A stretch of DNA of 64,000 nt from Alligator mississippiensis (GCF_030867095.1 NC_081837.1:16510501-16574500), one strand, 5' to 3'; shown: positions 9,965 through 24,900, numbered from the stretch's first letter. A program made the numbers and translations. The notes: generated by a model not told the origin, from the sequence alone.

Positions 9965-12900
9965 GTAAGTAGAAACAGACTGGAGTGAAATCCTGGTTGG
10001 ATGCTATTTGGCCTACCCCTTTTTTTCTTAAATTATTTGTCATGAAATTGAAGGGAAAATGGAAATATGTTGTGCTGTGTGGAAAACAGAATAGCAGGGT
10101 GGGGGTAACTGTTTTGCTCAGTTAGCTTTGCCCCGGGGGAAGAAGACTTGCAGCAACGTGAAACCTTATATCCCTTAAAAATGAGGTTTTACCCTTAGCT
10201 TTGCATGACTTCGAGGTAGCAGGTGTTCTGGTTTGTTTCCAGCCTATCCAAGCTGCAATTAAAGACTGGAGACTTGGACCCACGGCTCTTCTCCCGGCTG
10301 CGACACCTGCAAAAGCTCGATATTTCTGATAACGAACTGGTCAAGTTTCCAAACAGCCTCACTCTGCCCGAGCTGCGTGTGCTCAACTGCAGTAATAATC
10401 AACTGGATGATGTGACCACCCTGAAGCAGTTCCCAAAGCTGGAGGAGCTAAGCTATGAGAACAACACGGACTTGACAGTGAGTGAGACGGTTCCCTTCAT
10501 TGCAGCATAGTAAATGGGAAGTCAGTAATAAGTGCAACTGTCTCTTATAATGGCTTTCCTTGAAGAAATTGCAAAGCCCTTTGTCATTATTCCTGTTCTA
10601 CAGAAGGGAAATCGAGGTACAAAAGTGAGGTGATTTGCCCAAAGTCACTCAGCAGACCAGTGGCAGAGTCAAGGATAGGCACCAGATCCCCTGACTCTCA
10701 AACCTGTGCTCTGTTTTTTAAGCCAGGAGCAGGAAGCTTCCCATGATGGGATGCTTGCTGAGTCAGAAGACTGTATGATATGTGAAAGATGAACAGCTTA
10801 CAGTGTTAAATGGATCCTGTAAAAATGTTCTCTTACTTTACAGATCCCAGTGCACAGGCAGTCATAGCTACTAGCCTTGGGGACCAAAAAACCCCTGAGC
10901 TACTGCACACTCCACTGTAGGCTTTCCACAGCTGTGGGAGAACAAGGTGGATCATTAGCAGCACAGTTAACTAAGCTCTAATTGCAGATGTAATTTCAGC
11001 TCTCCAGTCCCCCTGCAGAGTGTACCTCTGGAGATGTAAGATCAGGAAAGGTCCCCGCTTGGCTTTCAGCCCCCAGGTTGACTGCATCCACACGAGTGTG
11101 GATGTTTGGTTGCCTGCAGAAAACTAGCAGCGGCACACCTTGTACTGCCACAAGTTGTCCCTGGGCAATGCCTGTGCTACATGCCCTCTGGCATGTGGCA
11201 GGCTACCCTGGGTGGATTCATAGATTGTAGAGTCAGAAGGGACCACAATGGATCATTATGTCCGACCTCCTGCCCCTGGCAGGAAAGAGGACTGAGGCCA
11301 GATGACCCCAGCCAGGTGACTATCTAGCCTCTTCTTGAAGACTTCCAAGTTAGGTGATAGCACCACCTCTCTTGGAAGCACATTCCAGATCCTGGCCACC
11401 CTTCCTGTGAAAAATTTCTTCCTAATATCTAATCTAAATCCACTCTCAGCTAGTTTACTCCCGTTATTCCTAGTCACTCCCTGGGGCGCCCTAGTAAATA
11501 GCGCATCACCTATTCCCCATTGACCTCCCCTAATAAATTTATAGGCGGCCACAAGATCTCCCCTCAGCCGTCTCTTGTGAAGGCTGAAGAGATTCAGCTC
11601 TCTCAGCCTCTCCCTGTAGGGTCTTTCCCGAAGGCCACTAATCACACGAGTGGCCCTCCTCTGGACCCTCTCCAGATCCGCTGCATCTCTCTTGAAGTGC
11701 AGCACCCAAAACTGGACACAGTACTCCAACTGCGGCCTGACCAGTGCCGCGTAGAGGAGGAGCATCACCTCCTTTGATCTATTAGTCATGCACCTGCTAA
11801 TGCACGACAAGGTGTGATTGGCCTTGTTGATGGCCTCATTATACTGCCGGCTCATCTTCATCTTGAAGTCAGTTATGACTCCAAGGTCCCTCTCTGCCTC
11901 CGAGCTGCTGAGAAAGACACTCCCCAACCTATAGGTGTGCTGGGGGTTCCTCCTTCTCAGATGGAGTACCTTACATTTATCTTTATTAAATTGCATCTTA
12001 TTTCTCTCTGCCCATTGATCCAACGTGTCCAGGACGGCCTGAATCTGCTCCCTGCCCTCCGGTGTACCAACTTTGCCCCATAACTTGATATCTTCAGCAA
12101 ATTTGGAGAGGGTGCTCTCCACGTCCTTGTCCAAATTGCTGATGAAGATATTAAATAATACCAGTCCGAGGACCAAACCCTGCGGGACCCCACTGCCCAC
12201 CTCCCTCCAGGCTGAGAAGGAACCATCCACCAGCACTCTCTGGGTGCGGTCCCTAAGCCAGTTGGCCACCCACCTGACTCTGTAGGCATCCACTCTGCAG
12301 TCTGCTAGCTTCCCAGTGAGGATAGGGTGTGAAACTGTGTCGAAGGCCTTCCTAAAGTCCAGGAAGATGACATCAGCCTCAGCTCCCGCGTCCAGGCAGG
12401 GCTGGCTCCAGCAGCCTTACCTAGGGGCCTCCTGGGGCTGCAGCAGCACTGATCCTATCACATGAAGCCTGTCTGGCAGCTGGAGTGTGGCTCTGGCCAG
12501 CCAGACTTCAATTTTGAGTAGTGCGTGCTGCCCCCACGTGCGCCTCTCTACTTTTTTGTGTGTGTGTGTGTGTGGTGGGGGTGGGGAGGGATTGACCCCT
12601 GAATATCCAGGGGTCAAAAAATGCCACCCCCTGCACTGCTCCCTTGCAGCACGGAGAACAGCTGAGTGTGTGGTATGTGGCACCACAGACATGTCTGCGA
12701 TGCCACACTGCATGGCTGCTCTCGTCTGGATGTGGCCATTGAGTTTGCAGGACTGGCAGCCAGCAAAAGGCTTCTTGGATTTGTAGCTGAGTCCAGGTGC
12801 TTTGGAAATTCTGCAAGGTGTTTGATTGATTTTATGCCACGTTCTTTCCAGTGTAAATATGTTTTGCTCTCCCTGCTTGCTTGGTAATGGAAAAGCATTG

Positions 12901-15900
12901 TCTGTGTATGTCAGTGAATGCATGTGCGTGGGTGTCTGTAACTTAAATATTTTTTCTCTCCAGCGCAACGATGACCATAAGGTCATATTTCTTTTACAAA
13001 ACCTTCGTTTACTCAATGGCAAGGATGTGACCAAATTAGCTGATCACGTGAGACAGATCAACAGTCAAAAACTCACCAGTAAGGTAGGACGTATAATATT
13101 TCTGCCCCCTGTGCATGACCAAATAGTAGATTAAACTTGATATTAAACTTGATTAACCCTTCAAGCCCTGTCCTTTCCGCCATTGGAACTGGTGGCAACA
13201 AGTGGATTTAAATACTACTAGCACAAGGTCCTCTTTGGGTCCAGGCACTGTGCACTGTCTATATTACCTGTAGTTCGCACTGTGTGTAAACTATATAATA
13301 CATATGGGGCTCAAAAGCTGAGTGTCTGTGGATTATTGGGATGAGGGTGCCCTCTGCTCTGGAGAGATCTTGAACATCTTGCCACACTTTTAAGTTTGTT
13401 CCTGATGTCTGTGGTCAAAACACTTCTTCCCATGCTTCTCTGTGGTGGGGTTGTGGATCTGGCTGCTGCCGCCTTACATGAGATGCAGTTGCACTGAGTG
13501 ATGTGAGCTCTCTGTGTCTGTGTTCAAACTATATAATACATATGGGGACCCAAATGCTGCACTTCCTAATTGTACCCTGAGATTTAAATGCCTCAGTCAC
13601 CTTCACTGCCTTCTAGTTAGTCTCTGTAAATAATTCCTAATCCCTGGCCAGGCTTCCAGTAGCCCTCTTATGCTCCCTCTATTCTCTTTTAACTATCCAC
13701 TTCCTCCTGTTTAAATCTGCATGTTCAGCACAATGAAGCACAGGTCTTGATTTGCAGGATCTCTGGTGGGTGATTAATGTGCTGGCTCCCTTGATGAACA
13801 GGGACCTCAGAGCTGGCAGATCTTTCAACTAGGAATTCTTTTGGGGCAGAGGGTTTCATGTGACAGCTGTATTCTAGACCATCTCCCCCCTTTCAACAGG
13901 GGCTCTGACTGAGAAGGTCTCTCTCAGGGGATTCCAGCCTTTCTGGGTTGTGATAATTTAGGTAAGATAGAGAAGTCCCTGAGATTGACATAACAGCTCT
14001 CCAGGGCTCTGCAGCCCATAGTTCTTCTAATTTATACCACAGTTTTGTCCTAGAAACAAGGAGTGCAATTTAATGGTCTCACTGTCTTCAGTTGGCACAT
14101 GAAACAAGACCTTGCTCTTGCACTTCTTATGGCCCTTCGTTTGGAATGCCCTTCTCTTGAATCTTGCCATTTCACCTTCATTTAGCTTCTGATTCTCCCC
14201 TAAAAGCATGTTATGATCATGTGTGTGAGTAAAATTCTGTAACTAAAAATAATTGTATATTTTGCAGCGCTAGTTTTACCATTTATAATAAGATCAGTTG
14301 CCACTGGTCAGAACCATCTAAAATAGCTGTGGTGCATCGATTCATAACTTCAGAGGACTGGGATGGCCTAGTGCTCTCAGCCCCAGGTTTGTAATACCTG
14401 GGATTCCTGGTACCACAAACTCAGATCCTGGTGAGATCTACTCAGCCCCTCATCCTTGCAGGCAGCTGAGTGTCTGTGGATTACTGGGATGAGGGTGCTC
14501 TCTGCTCTGGAGAGATCTTGAGCATTCTGCCACACTTTTCAGTTTTTTCCTGGTGTCTGTGGTCAGAACACTTCTTCCCGTGCTTCTCTGTGGTGGTGTT
14601 GTGGATCTGGCTGTTGCCATCTTACATGAGATGCAGTTGCATTGAGTGACGTGATCTCTCTGTGTCTGTGTATAAACTATATAATACATACAGGGCTCAA
14701 ATGCTGCACTTCCTAATTTTACTCACCGGAACTGCTTGTGAAAGTAAAATTACCAGTGTGTTTCCAGGATTGGACTTATATTTTGTAAAGCAGTTTGCAT
14801 CCTTTGTGAGTTAACGTTTTTTGTACATGCTTACAGCATGGCTGTTCCTAGTGCCACATAACCTGTAAACTAAAAGGAAGGGGAAAACACAAAATGGATT
14901 GGCCTATGATACTCCCACTCCATGTAGGCTCTGAATCATTTTATTAAATGAACTTCCTATCAGATATATGCAGGCAACGTCACTCCTGAAGCAGCTGGAC
15001 TTAAGGCTTGTCTTGGTCATTTCTTTTCTCAGGGGACCTTGTGCTTTTCTGTCTTGGTTTCTGTGGCGTTTTGGTGAGTAAACCAAGTCTCTTTGCCTAG
15101 GTCACTACTTACTGGGAGAAAAACTTCCGAGACCAACTGCCCAAGGATTGTACAGCTGAGGATGTAAAAGCCATCAGGAAGAAGTTCTTGAAATCTGTCC
15201 AAACCCACGTCATAGTTGGACCTAGCTCACTCCGAGAATTTACCCGATGGCGGGTAAGTTACTCACTTGCCTTTCTGACCTTCATCTGAGGCACATGAAG
15301 AAGGATCCCTCAGTGATGGTTCATACACATGGCAAAATGCTCTGCAGATTCATGTTCAGAGGCTCTTGTCAATCAGCCTTTCTGAGGCTCTCTGCTAATT
15401 AATTGTAGATATTACACAGGTACCAGAAATAAGAACCCATCCCCGATGCAGCGATTGCCATGAAAAATGTATTTTCTGCTCCTAAGTAATTAAGACATTT
15501 ATGATCATAAAATCATAGAAGTAGGGTCGGAAGGGACCTTGCAGATCTTCAGGTCTGACCCCCTGCCTGGGCAGGAACAAAACTGGGCTCAAGTGACCCC
15601 AGCCATGTAGGCATCAAGCCGCTTCTTAAAGACCCCCACGATAGGAGCCAGCACCACTTCCCTTGGAAGTTGGTTCCAGGTCCTAGCCGCCCTAACTGTG
15701 AAGTAGTTCTTACGGAAGTCTAATCTAAACCTACTCTCCAACAACTTGTGGCCGTTATTCCTTGTTATCCCAGGGGACACTTGGGGAAACAAGGTCTCCC
15801 CCAAACCCTTCTGGTCCCCCCTAGTGAGTTTATAGACGGTCACCAGGTCCCCCTGATAATGATAATTAAGTGCTAGAAATTTTATAAACACATGATTTGC

Positions 15901-18900
15901 AAACAGCAAATAATTTTAATACAGTATAACCTCATGAATCTGGATATCAAAAATCTAGGATTTTAGAAAATCTGGCAATTTTTAAGCTTCCCTCTCTGCT
16001 CACCTGCATGCAAAGGGGGAAGCTTGCATGCAGTGGCTACCACCTCCATCCACCACCTCGTTCCGCTGCTCCAGGATTGGCTGCTGCTCCCCCCAGCCCC
16101 CTGGATGCAGAGAGAGAAGCTTGCATGTGGCGTCTGCTGCCACCATCCACCACCCTGCTCCGCGTGTGGCCGCTGCTCTGGCACCAGCCGCCACTCCGGT
16201 TTAAAAAAAACCAGAATTTTCAAATTTTTCGCAGGTGCTTAGTCCCAAGCATGCCAGATTTATGAGGTTATGCTGTAGCAGCTTCTCTGTAGGGTATTTT
16301 TGTGCTCATTTTACATAGCTCCCATTAAAGCTAATGGCAGATAAACCTTCCCTATCTGAAGAGAAGACTTCCCTCCAGTTCTGTGATGTGTATGCTGCAG
16401 GCTTTGTGTCTTCTTCATCTAGCTTTACTGTAGTTGCATTGCTTTCACAGGTCATCCCATTGGTATCAGTGACAGTGAGGTGGTCCATATGGCTCAGACA
16501 AAAGCAGTAAAACAAAGAACCCATTGGTAGAAGTCACTCATGGAGGTTAAGCTCCCAGTCCCAACAGGCTGGTATTTCACCATAGAGTTGTGCCAATACA
16601 GAGGATTCACTGAAATTTCTTTTGCTTCTACATGCTTTGTTTGGGTAGATCTCCAAACTCAGGTCTGTTATGCATCATTCACGGTGTCTGGGTGCCCCAC
16701 TCCGTATATGTCAATAGGGGTGATGGTCTCTGGAAAATACCTAGTTTCAGTTGTCACTATGTCTGTCCCTCCAGAGTCCACCCTATCATAGGCACCTGTT
16801 CCTTCTTCCTACTCTAAAATAATCTGTCTTAAAACTGTTGCAACTGACACTGGATGCTGGCAGTCTCAGCTGGAATGCTGTAGGCTGAATGAGGCTGAAC
16901 CTCCAGCCCCTAAGAAATGTTCCCTCCAGGTTGGGAGTAAGGCATGTTGGTAAGGGTTGGTGCTACTATGCTGCTTCCCTTGTTACATCAGTTCTGTGAG
17001 GTTTGGTCTCCTGGATGACAGCCCAGGGCCCTTCCATCACCTATAAAGTTCAAATAGAACTTTACCTATAAATTCCATATAGAAGAGTGTGCATTGCATG
17101 CACAAACACACATACACATCTTTTAATTGCACATTTGATTCATTCCAGATGTTGCAGCTTTTGTTCTTCATTAAAGTTTGAACATTAACCACTGTCTTTT
17201 TACTTGCAACATTAGGTGAAGACAATAGCAGAAGAACTCTTGGTATCTTTGTTGGGACAGGAAGAGAACACAAACCCTGAACTGGAGGAAAGGATGGATG
17301 ATGAGGAGGAGGAGGAGAATACAGAAAGCTCTGGGGAGGTCATGGAGGAAGTGGACCAGGTAAAAGCCCTTGTAGGCAGGAATGTTTTTCTAGCCTCACC
17401 TCTTTTTTTTCAAAAGCAAATCACAGTAAGAGAAGGGACTGTGAACTTTGGATTTTCCAACTGAGATTTAGACCCAGTTGAGTTCTGCTTTATCACCTTG
17501 ATCTCTAACCTTCATCAGCAGGGATTCTGGTTTTCTCTGTTTAAAAATCCCAACTTCTCTGAAAACCCCCAAAATTCTCTGATTAAAAAACCCAACAGCT
17601 GCATTTTCCACAAGTAAAATGAAACAGCACTCTCTCTCTCTTTCTCTCTCTGTATCAGCTGAACACAAATGTTTTCTTGATATATTTACAATTTTAAAGC
17701 AGTCTGGAAGCCTACCAGTGCCTCAATCTTTATAATAAAATCCATTCTAGATACTTATATTTTGGGGTTTGATTTTGGGTTTTTTATCATAGAAAATCAG
17801 AGCTTCCCCTACCCCTTACACTCACGGATGTGGGCCCAGCTGCAGCCGTACCTCCCACTGCTTTGTGGTGCTGAGCAGCCCTGATACGCTGGTGCTGTGC
17901 CTTTGCCCCTAACTCGCAAGCAACAGCTTCCCCAGCCCTGCTGGTGCCCATCACTTGCAACCCACAGTCCACTGGCCCTGCCAGTGCCCCTTACTCCCAG
18001 TCCACAGCCACCACCCTCTCCAGCCCTGATGGCACCCCTCACTCACAACCCATAGCCCCCTGCTCCCCTCAGCAGCACCCAAGCCCAGACTGCCACCTGT
18101 GGGAAGCAGTGGCTACTGTGACCAGAGCAGAGCATGGAGCCTGTCCCCTTCCCCCTCCCTCCCCTGACGTGTTGCATGGCTGGAGCGGACCCAGTGGTTG
18201 CGGGGAAGGATGCGGACTGTGGGCTTGGGGCTCCCTGCCTTGCTGCCTTCCCCCTGGGGGACCCTGCGGGCCAGTGGGTAGAACCTAATTTGGGAAGGCA
18301 GAGGGGCTCAATGCTGCTGCTGGGGACCCCTCACCTGCCAAGCTGCCATGATGAGGCACCCCCAGCCCACCTGGCTGCAGCGGGGACAGTGGTGGCGTGG
18401 AGCTGTGCCACCCACTGCCATGGCAGAGCACCTAGCAGGATGGGTCTTGGTGACAGCACCGTGCCTCCTTGCCCTCCTACATCAAGTCCTACCCATGTAG
18501 GCTCCTGGGGGGAGGGCAGTGGGGCAGGGAGCCCCAAACCCACAGCAGGCAGCCAGCATGTTCCCTCTCATTTCCCCCCCTCCCCATTCTGCTCTCCCTG
18601 GGAGTGCAGCCCCCTTGCTGCTCCCTGGTCAAGCTACCTATGACTCCATCCTGTTCCCCCAGCTGGCCCCCTTCCTCCCCACCCTCCCAGACTTGTCCGT
18701 GGGGAGCTCTCCACACGCATATGGCACCCCCTGCTTTTCTGTTCCCCCTAGCTCCAAGCAGCTGCTTGCAGGCTAGAATTCTGCAAAGTTGATATTGGAT
18801 GATCTAACAGACCTGCATGCAAATAGCTTATTTTTGCATTAGAGACTTAGCAGATTCTTCTGCCCTGTCAAGGAAGTGATGACATGCCATTGCACAAGCA

Positions 18901-21900
18901 TCTCATCTTGCCTTTCATTTCAAAAGGTCTTAAAGTGCCTTGCAAGGCTCCATACCAGACAAATGCTGCTGCTGTTAATTATTTGTAGGATGGTTGTGCC
19001 CAGAGGCCTCCACCTATGATCATGGCCTCACTGTGCTAAACACTGTGAGCAGGGGCAGATCCAGAGGGGTTTAATGGTGCGGTTTCACCCCCTTTGATAC
19101 CTGCTGCACCCAAACTTTAGAAGCAGCTGCCTGGGAGGGGCAGCAGCATTTCTATTCAGGAAGTGCTGAAAGTCATTTGACTTCCTGGCTCTTTATCCTG
19201 TTGTTCTCTCTTCATACCACAGGTGTTAACCACCCTCTATCCTGGTCTTGATTTTTCAGATTCAAACTATCCCTTCTGCAGTGTTGCTATCTCTTAGCCA
19301 TTTCAGACAGTGTCTGTCTTTCATGTCACTGCCCTGCAGGTTGTTTTTGGCTGTAGCTAAAAACCTTAGCACAGGTGCAGTCACTTAAGCTCAGATATAG
19401 AAATAAATGACTAACAGTGAAGTATTGGAACTGCTGTCAAGATGCTCAGGAAGGCTAGAATTTACTTTATTAATCTGAATAAGAGCTGTACTTTTAACTA
19501 TAATGACTACAGAACTAATTATACTATACCTTTTGACTATTTCTGTCTAGTTTGTTGCGGTTTTTTTCCAACTTTATGTATACTGTAGCAAAGTAGTGCA
19601 CATTCCAATAGTTATATTTGTTTTTTATTTGATTTTCAACTGAATAAAATAAAGCTGGCCCCCTACCATATTAGTAAAGCTTCTAGTTTCTCTTACCTGG
19701 GGAAAAATGTGTTCTGTTATATGTGATGATGTGCACCATCTGCACCCCCCCTTTTCAAAATCCTGGATCTGCCCATGACTGTGAATGCATATAACTCAAT
19801 AATCCAAGCTTTGCAGAGCTTACAACCTGAACAGAGAGAAAAGAGGCTGTGAAGGGAAATGGCATAGAAATAGAGGGGGGGTAGAGCTGTGCAGAAATAC
19901 TGTAGAGTTAGAAGTAGACCTGGGTCTCCTGACTAGTCTAGTACCCAAGGCACTGAACCAGGCTACCTCTTGGGGAGGGCAGGGGATTTCTCAGCCCTCC
20001 AGGCCAGTGTGCAGCAGGTGCACAGCATCCTGCATAACCCCGAGGATGGATCTCATTCATTTTATTTATCAATTTGATTACAAATTCCACAGTGCTCGCT
20101 GGCTGCTGCCAGGTATTCCCCCTCTCTAACTCTGGGACAGTCCTGGCTTTTATCTTGTTTTAACAGCTGGGCTTACCCTCTGCTGCCAGCTTTGCATCTT
20201 TCCCAGCAGTAGGACAGGTTGGGTCAGTATCCAGGTATAGATTCCCCTGTTTTCACAGGAGACTGAGAAGGAGGGCTGGGTCCCATCCTGGTCATCCCAA
20301 CGCCCCTTTGTGAAGGGATATTTTTAATGAAATGAACGATTTTGGCATTTGGCCAAAGTGTATGAGGTTGCCTCAGTGTGGCCCCATTGCTACCCTTGGC
20401 TTAATCTTAGCTGCAGACAGTAGCCTTGGGTCCCGTGAGCCTGATTCTGTCGTTCCATCCATCCCCGGGTGCAGTCATGGCCCTGTGGGAAGAGAAAGTA
20501 AAAATTTTAAATTGAGCCTTTTTTGCAAAGTGTTTATTGGTCATCCTCAGCTGTTGGCCTGTGGGAACTTGATAGTCCCTGTCTGATGGAAAATCCTGCA
20601 TCTGACTTCAGGAAAGGGAATCAATCCTTGCAGAATTTCTCTGGATTACAAGGTATATGAGTATCTTGGGGAAGAGAAAAAACACCCCTAATGAATTACC
20701 AATGTATCTCTTAGGTCATTTCAACCCCCAGCAAGAGAAAAGGAAATCGCTCACAGGCAGGATCTGGGAACAAAAGGCCACGGCCCCAGCCTAACCCCAA
20801 GGAAATTGGGCTGAGCCCCAGGAAGTCCAGTCACTTGCAGGATGAGCCAACACCCGAGAAACCAAGAGCATCGAACCAGAAGGCCAAGGTGGCAAAACCT
20901 GGCCAAGGTGCTGAAGGGACTCAGCGAAATGGAGAGCAGCTCCCCAAAGGACAGAGCCACAGAAGATCCAGCCAGCTGGCGGAGCAACAAAAGAGCCAGG
21001 AGCAGGACAAAGGGGTTGTTAGCTTGACCCCAGTGAAGGACCTAGAAGGCGAGGTGTGTTAACTACCCTTTTCTGGGTTCGGGTTTTGGCCTCTTGGGGA
21101 CATAAGGATTCACATCTAGACTTTGTGGATAAGAGGGTTCTGTATTTTCTAGGTGCCATAGAACTCATTCAGTTTTCCTCTGCCTTTGGCCATGTGTTTT
21201 CTGTTTTTTATTTCCCTTTTTCTCTGAAGCATCAGGGCTGGCCAGAGCTGGAGATGGGAGGTTGTAGAGGGTGGATCAGTGCTCTGAGGTACAGAGATGG
21301 TTTTTGTAAAGATGTGTGGCTGGAGTGCCTTGGTCATGTGCTCACTGTCAAACCCATGGCTAGATTTGGGACTGAAAAGGAAGTGTGCCTTAGGTCAGAC
21401 TGGCAGGGATCTTGAGGATTCTGTCCTCCTCTGCATCATGGAGCGGGGTGGTTCACCTGCTGTGATCATCTGGGCACTAGTGATATCCCAGTCTCTCCTG
21501 GTCTCTGCTGGAGGCACACAGGAGTTTAATCTTCAGAGGACTGAGGCTTTCTTAGTTTTACTCAAGTTATATTGCTCAATATAGAGGTAACTGGGTGAAA
21601 TGCAACAGCCTGTGATGTACAGGGGAGTCGGACTAAATGATCATATTGTTCCCTTCTCGCCTCAAATTGTGTGGGAACATGACACCAGTTCCTTGTAGAT
21701 TTTAGGTCCGTGCATGTGCTCAGCTCCCTAGTACATGGAGGAATGGCACCAAGGGGAAGAAAAATCCCCATATCAGCTGTGTGCAATACTCAGCTTGCTG
21801 GAATTTCTGCACCCTGTTTGTGTGCCTGAGACAGGGAGAAAGGGGAGTGGGATCACAGGCTCTGGATCACCCTCCAGGAGGGGCTCAGAATGCATTGTTC

Positions 21901-24900
21901 CCTAATGGAGCTTGGGGCAGGCTTCACTTACTACATGTAAGCATCCTTCCAGGAACATAATCCAAGATGACTGTGCACTAGATGCAGAAGCAACTGAAAC
22001 CTAGGAGGTGAGATCAGAGGCTCTTTCTGTGGGATGTTTTCTGTCCCCCTTTTTGTTCTGTATTTCATCCTCTGGTTTATGGAAATGTCTTGGGTCTGCC
22101 AGCCTGTACATCTAGTCACTGACACGTACCATTGAGGCAGAGAGTTCGCATGGGTGGCTGCTTCTCTGTCATTCTGTTCCGGGATGACGTCTCCTTGACA
22201 CATGCTTTCTTGCAGGACGTCATTCTGGAGCCATTGCACTTTCTCCAGTGTCACAGCAAAAGCAACAGCCGCGAAGATTTTAAAACGCAGCTCTGGTCCT
22301 GTGCATTTGAGCCTCTGCTAGATGGTGGGACCAGGAAGGGTGAGTCTATCCAGAGCCTACAGGTGGCCTTTTGTGATTGGCAGGATTTGTAGAAAGACTC
22401 TGCAGGCAGGGGTGCATGTGAGTAAGGTAGGGGTGTCAAACACATGACCCTCAGGCTAGATCTAGTCCTGGAGTCCTGTAATCCAGACTTTGGGTCTCAG
22501 ACTAACCATGTCCATCATGCAGATCTGATCTGGTGTGCAGGCTGCCTATGGTGCTGCATGCAGCACAAGGGTGCCATGGTGGATCATGTACAAACAGCCT
22601 GGGGCTCAATCCGCTGTGGTGGGACACCCTGTGCTGGTCTCATGCATCTCATGTAGAGCAAACTGTGGAGCAAGGCAAGTGCACACTGCAAGGGGCATGT
22701 GTGGTTGAACTGGTCACACAAGCACATAGCACAGGGAGCCAGCAGGGGGCATGTGCTTGCTTTGGTGCAGCCCAGTTTCACCCACAGGCTGGGCCTGGGA
22801 CCCTCACTTGGCCCATGGGGACAGATAGTTTGACACCCCTGGAGCAAGGGGCCAGGTGGATGCACTATCCAGATAGCTTATGGACGCCAGGCCCCTCCAC
22901 CTCCTGAGCAGGTGTTCCTATTGTTAATAACAGACTTTCCATGTCCAGATAAACATTCCTATTTGGATTATAAAATACGAGAGTTTTCATAGTTGGTATG
23001 GATGAATTTTTCTGAAATAAACCTCTGTAGGCTAAAGCCAACTGAACAGTTACCAGTGCAGCACAGATGAGGAGTACAAAGTAGTAACAAGGTGATTATG
23101 ACAAATGTAATGCATGGTGATTTGAATGAGCAGCGATCTGATTACTAGTGTAATAAGCAAGTGTTACTTCAAGCCCTGGGAAGTCTAACCAGGCCTTCCT
23201 ATCTTTCAGATCCCATAGTGAGCTCATCTCGAACTGTGGCTACATGTGGAGGAGAGGCTGTTTGTCTAATTGACTGCGAGACTGGAATAGTGCTGAAAAA
23301 GTACAAAGTGCCTGCGGAGGTAGGTAGATGGGCCTTGTGAACACTTGGAATGTGAGTAAAACTGTAGTTGTGTTATAAAACAGCCTGGAACATGGTTCTA
23401 AGCTATCGTGTGGACAGGTCTTAAAGTGATGGCTAGAGATGAAAAATACCTTTTGTTAATCCTAAAATAGTTTTCAGAATCTAGGCCAGCAACCAGCCCT
23501 TTTGGCAGGCATCACAGATTAGCCCTTTACCCTCCCTGAGTGCCACTCTGATCCTCTTTCTCTGCCTGATCTGTGCCCTGCTTTCTGCTCCCTGCTAATC
23601 TGTGGCTCTGCTGCCTGCCCTCTCCCCGATCTGCCACATGCCACACATAAGCTGCCCGTGCCACTTGTGGCACACGTGCTGCAGGGTGGTCACCTCTGTT
23701 TGAGACTAAGTTTAGTTACCCTGCTCCCTTCTGCTGAGGGTCAGTCTGACAGCAGAGAAGGAAACGCCATAATGTTTGTTGGCTGTACTAGGTTTGAGAT
23801 GTACAACCCTTGTCAAAATGATCCTATTGTTACAGCTGTGGCTTCTGTATAGTCCTACAGATCACTGTTAATCTCTCAGCTGCTGTATTCCGTGCTCTTT
23901 CTCCCATATCCTAGGAGTTTTTCACTGTTGCCTGGACAACTCTAACAATGGTAAATAAAGACAATCGGAAAAGAACCCATAATATTTTGGCAGCAGCTGG
24001 AAGAAGAGGAATTGTCAAGCTGATCCATGTAACAGCTGACTTCTGTTATGGAGAGATAAAGGCCCACAAGAAGCCCATTGCTACAGCCTGCTTCAGCACT
24101 TCATGCGAGACCCACCTCTTTAGTAAGTTTCCTATTCTGCATCTCATTTGCTTAATGAACATTAAGATAAAAGGGGTTCCTCCAAAACAAGGAAGCAAAG
24201 TGTGGCTCATAGTATCAGAGTGGATACTGGTGAGTGGGTTTGTATGAGGAGCCATCAAATAGCTCTGTGTGTATGGAGCACATAAAACCCACCAGTGAGT
24301 GTCAGAAGTCTCCCTCGGTGTGCTGATCTGCAAGGGAAGGGAGGTGTTACAGCCTCCAGGTACTGAGCCTGGCTCATGTTTTCAGCTTTTTAGGTCTGTG
24401 GTGTGTCAGCCATGAGGGTGGCCATCACACACCAGCCACATACACATATCAAGCAGCAGCTCCCTTCCAGTGGTAAGGGACAGAAAACCCAAAAGCTTGC
24501 CATGTGGATCAGCAGATGTGAATGCTTATAGGGTTTAGATTTGACCAGGTGACTGGAGCAAAGCAGAGATTCCATTGGGTGTTCATGCTTGTCAAATTAA
24601 TGAAATTGTATGCACTGTTAGTAATCTCTGCTTCTTGTTCATACTCCCACATTGCTTTGTTCAGAGCCAGATGTTGAAAATGGTGCTTTGCCTAGATGGA
24701 GAGGGTTGGGGTTTGGTGGTAAATGAGCGAATTATGCCTGTAATGTACAGATCAATCCTTCTGGCTCTGCTACCTCTCCATCTTGTCCCTGAAACAGTCT
24801 GCACTGTGCTATAGATTCAAGACCACTAGATCATTAAGACATAAACTTCCAGGCGCATCTGTGAGCTTGAGGCAATCACACTCGGTGGATTCTCACTTTT

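Noticed and set aside
12417-13034. 205-codon minus-strand open frame
   Set aside because: Crosses LRWD1 exon 3 in antisense and a TG microsatellite (His-Thr run).
18134-18792. Plus-strand open frames of 107-169 codons
   Set aside because: They lie in the GC-rich interior of the hAT-like copy 1, are Pro/Ser-rich and are not conserved in copies 2 and 3.
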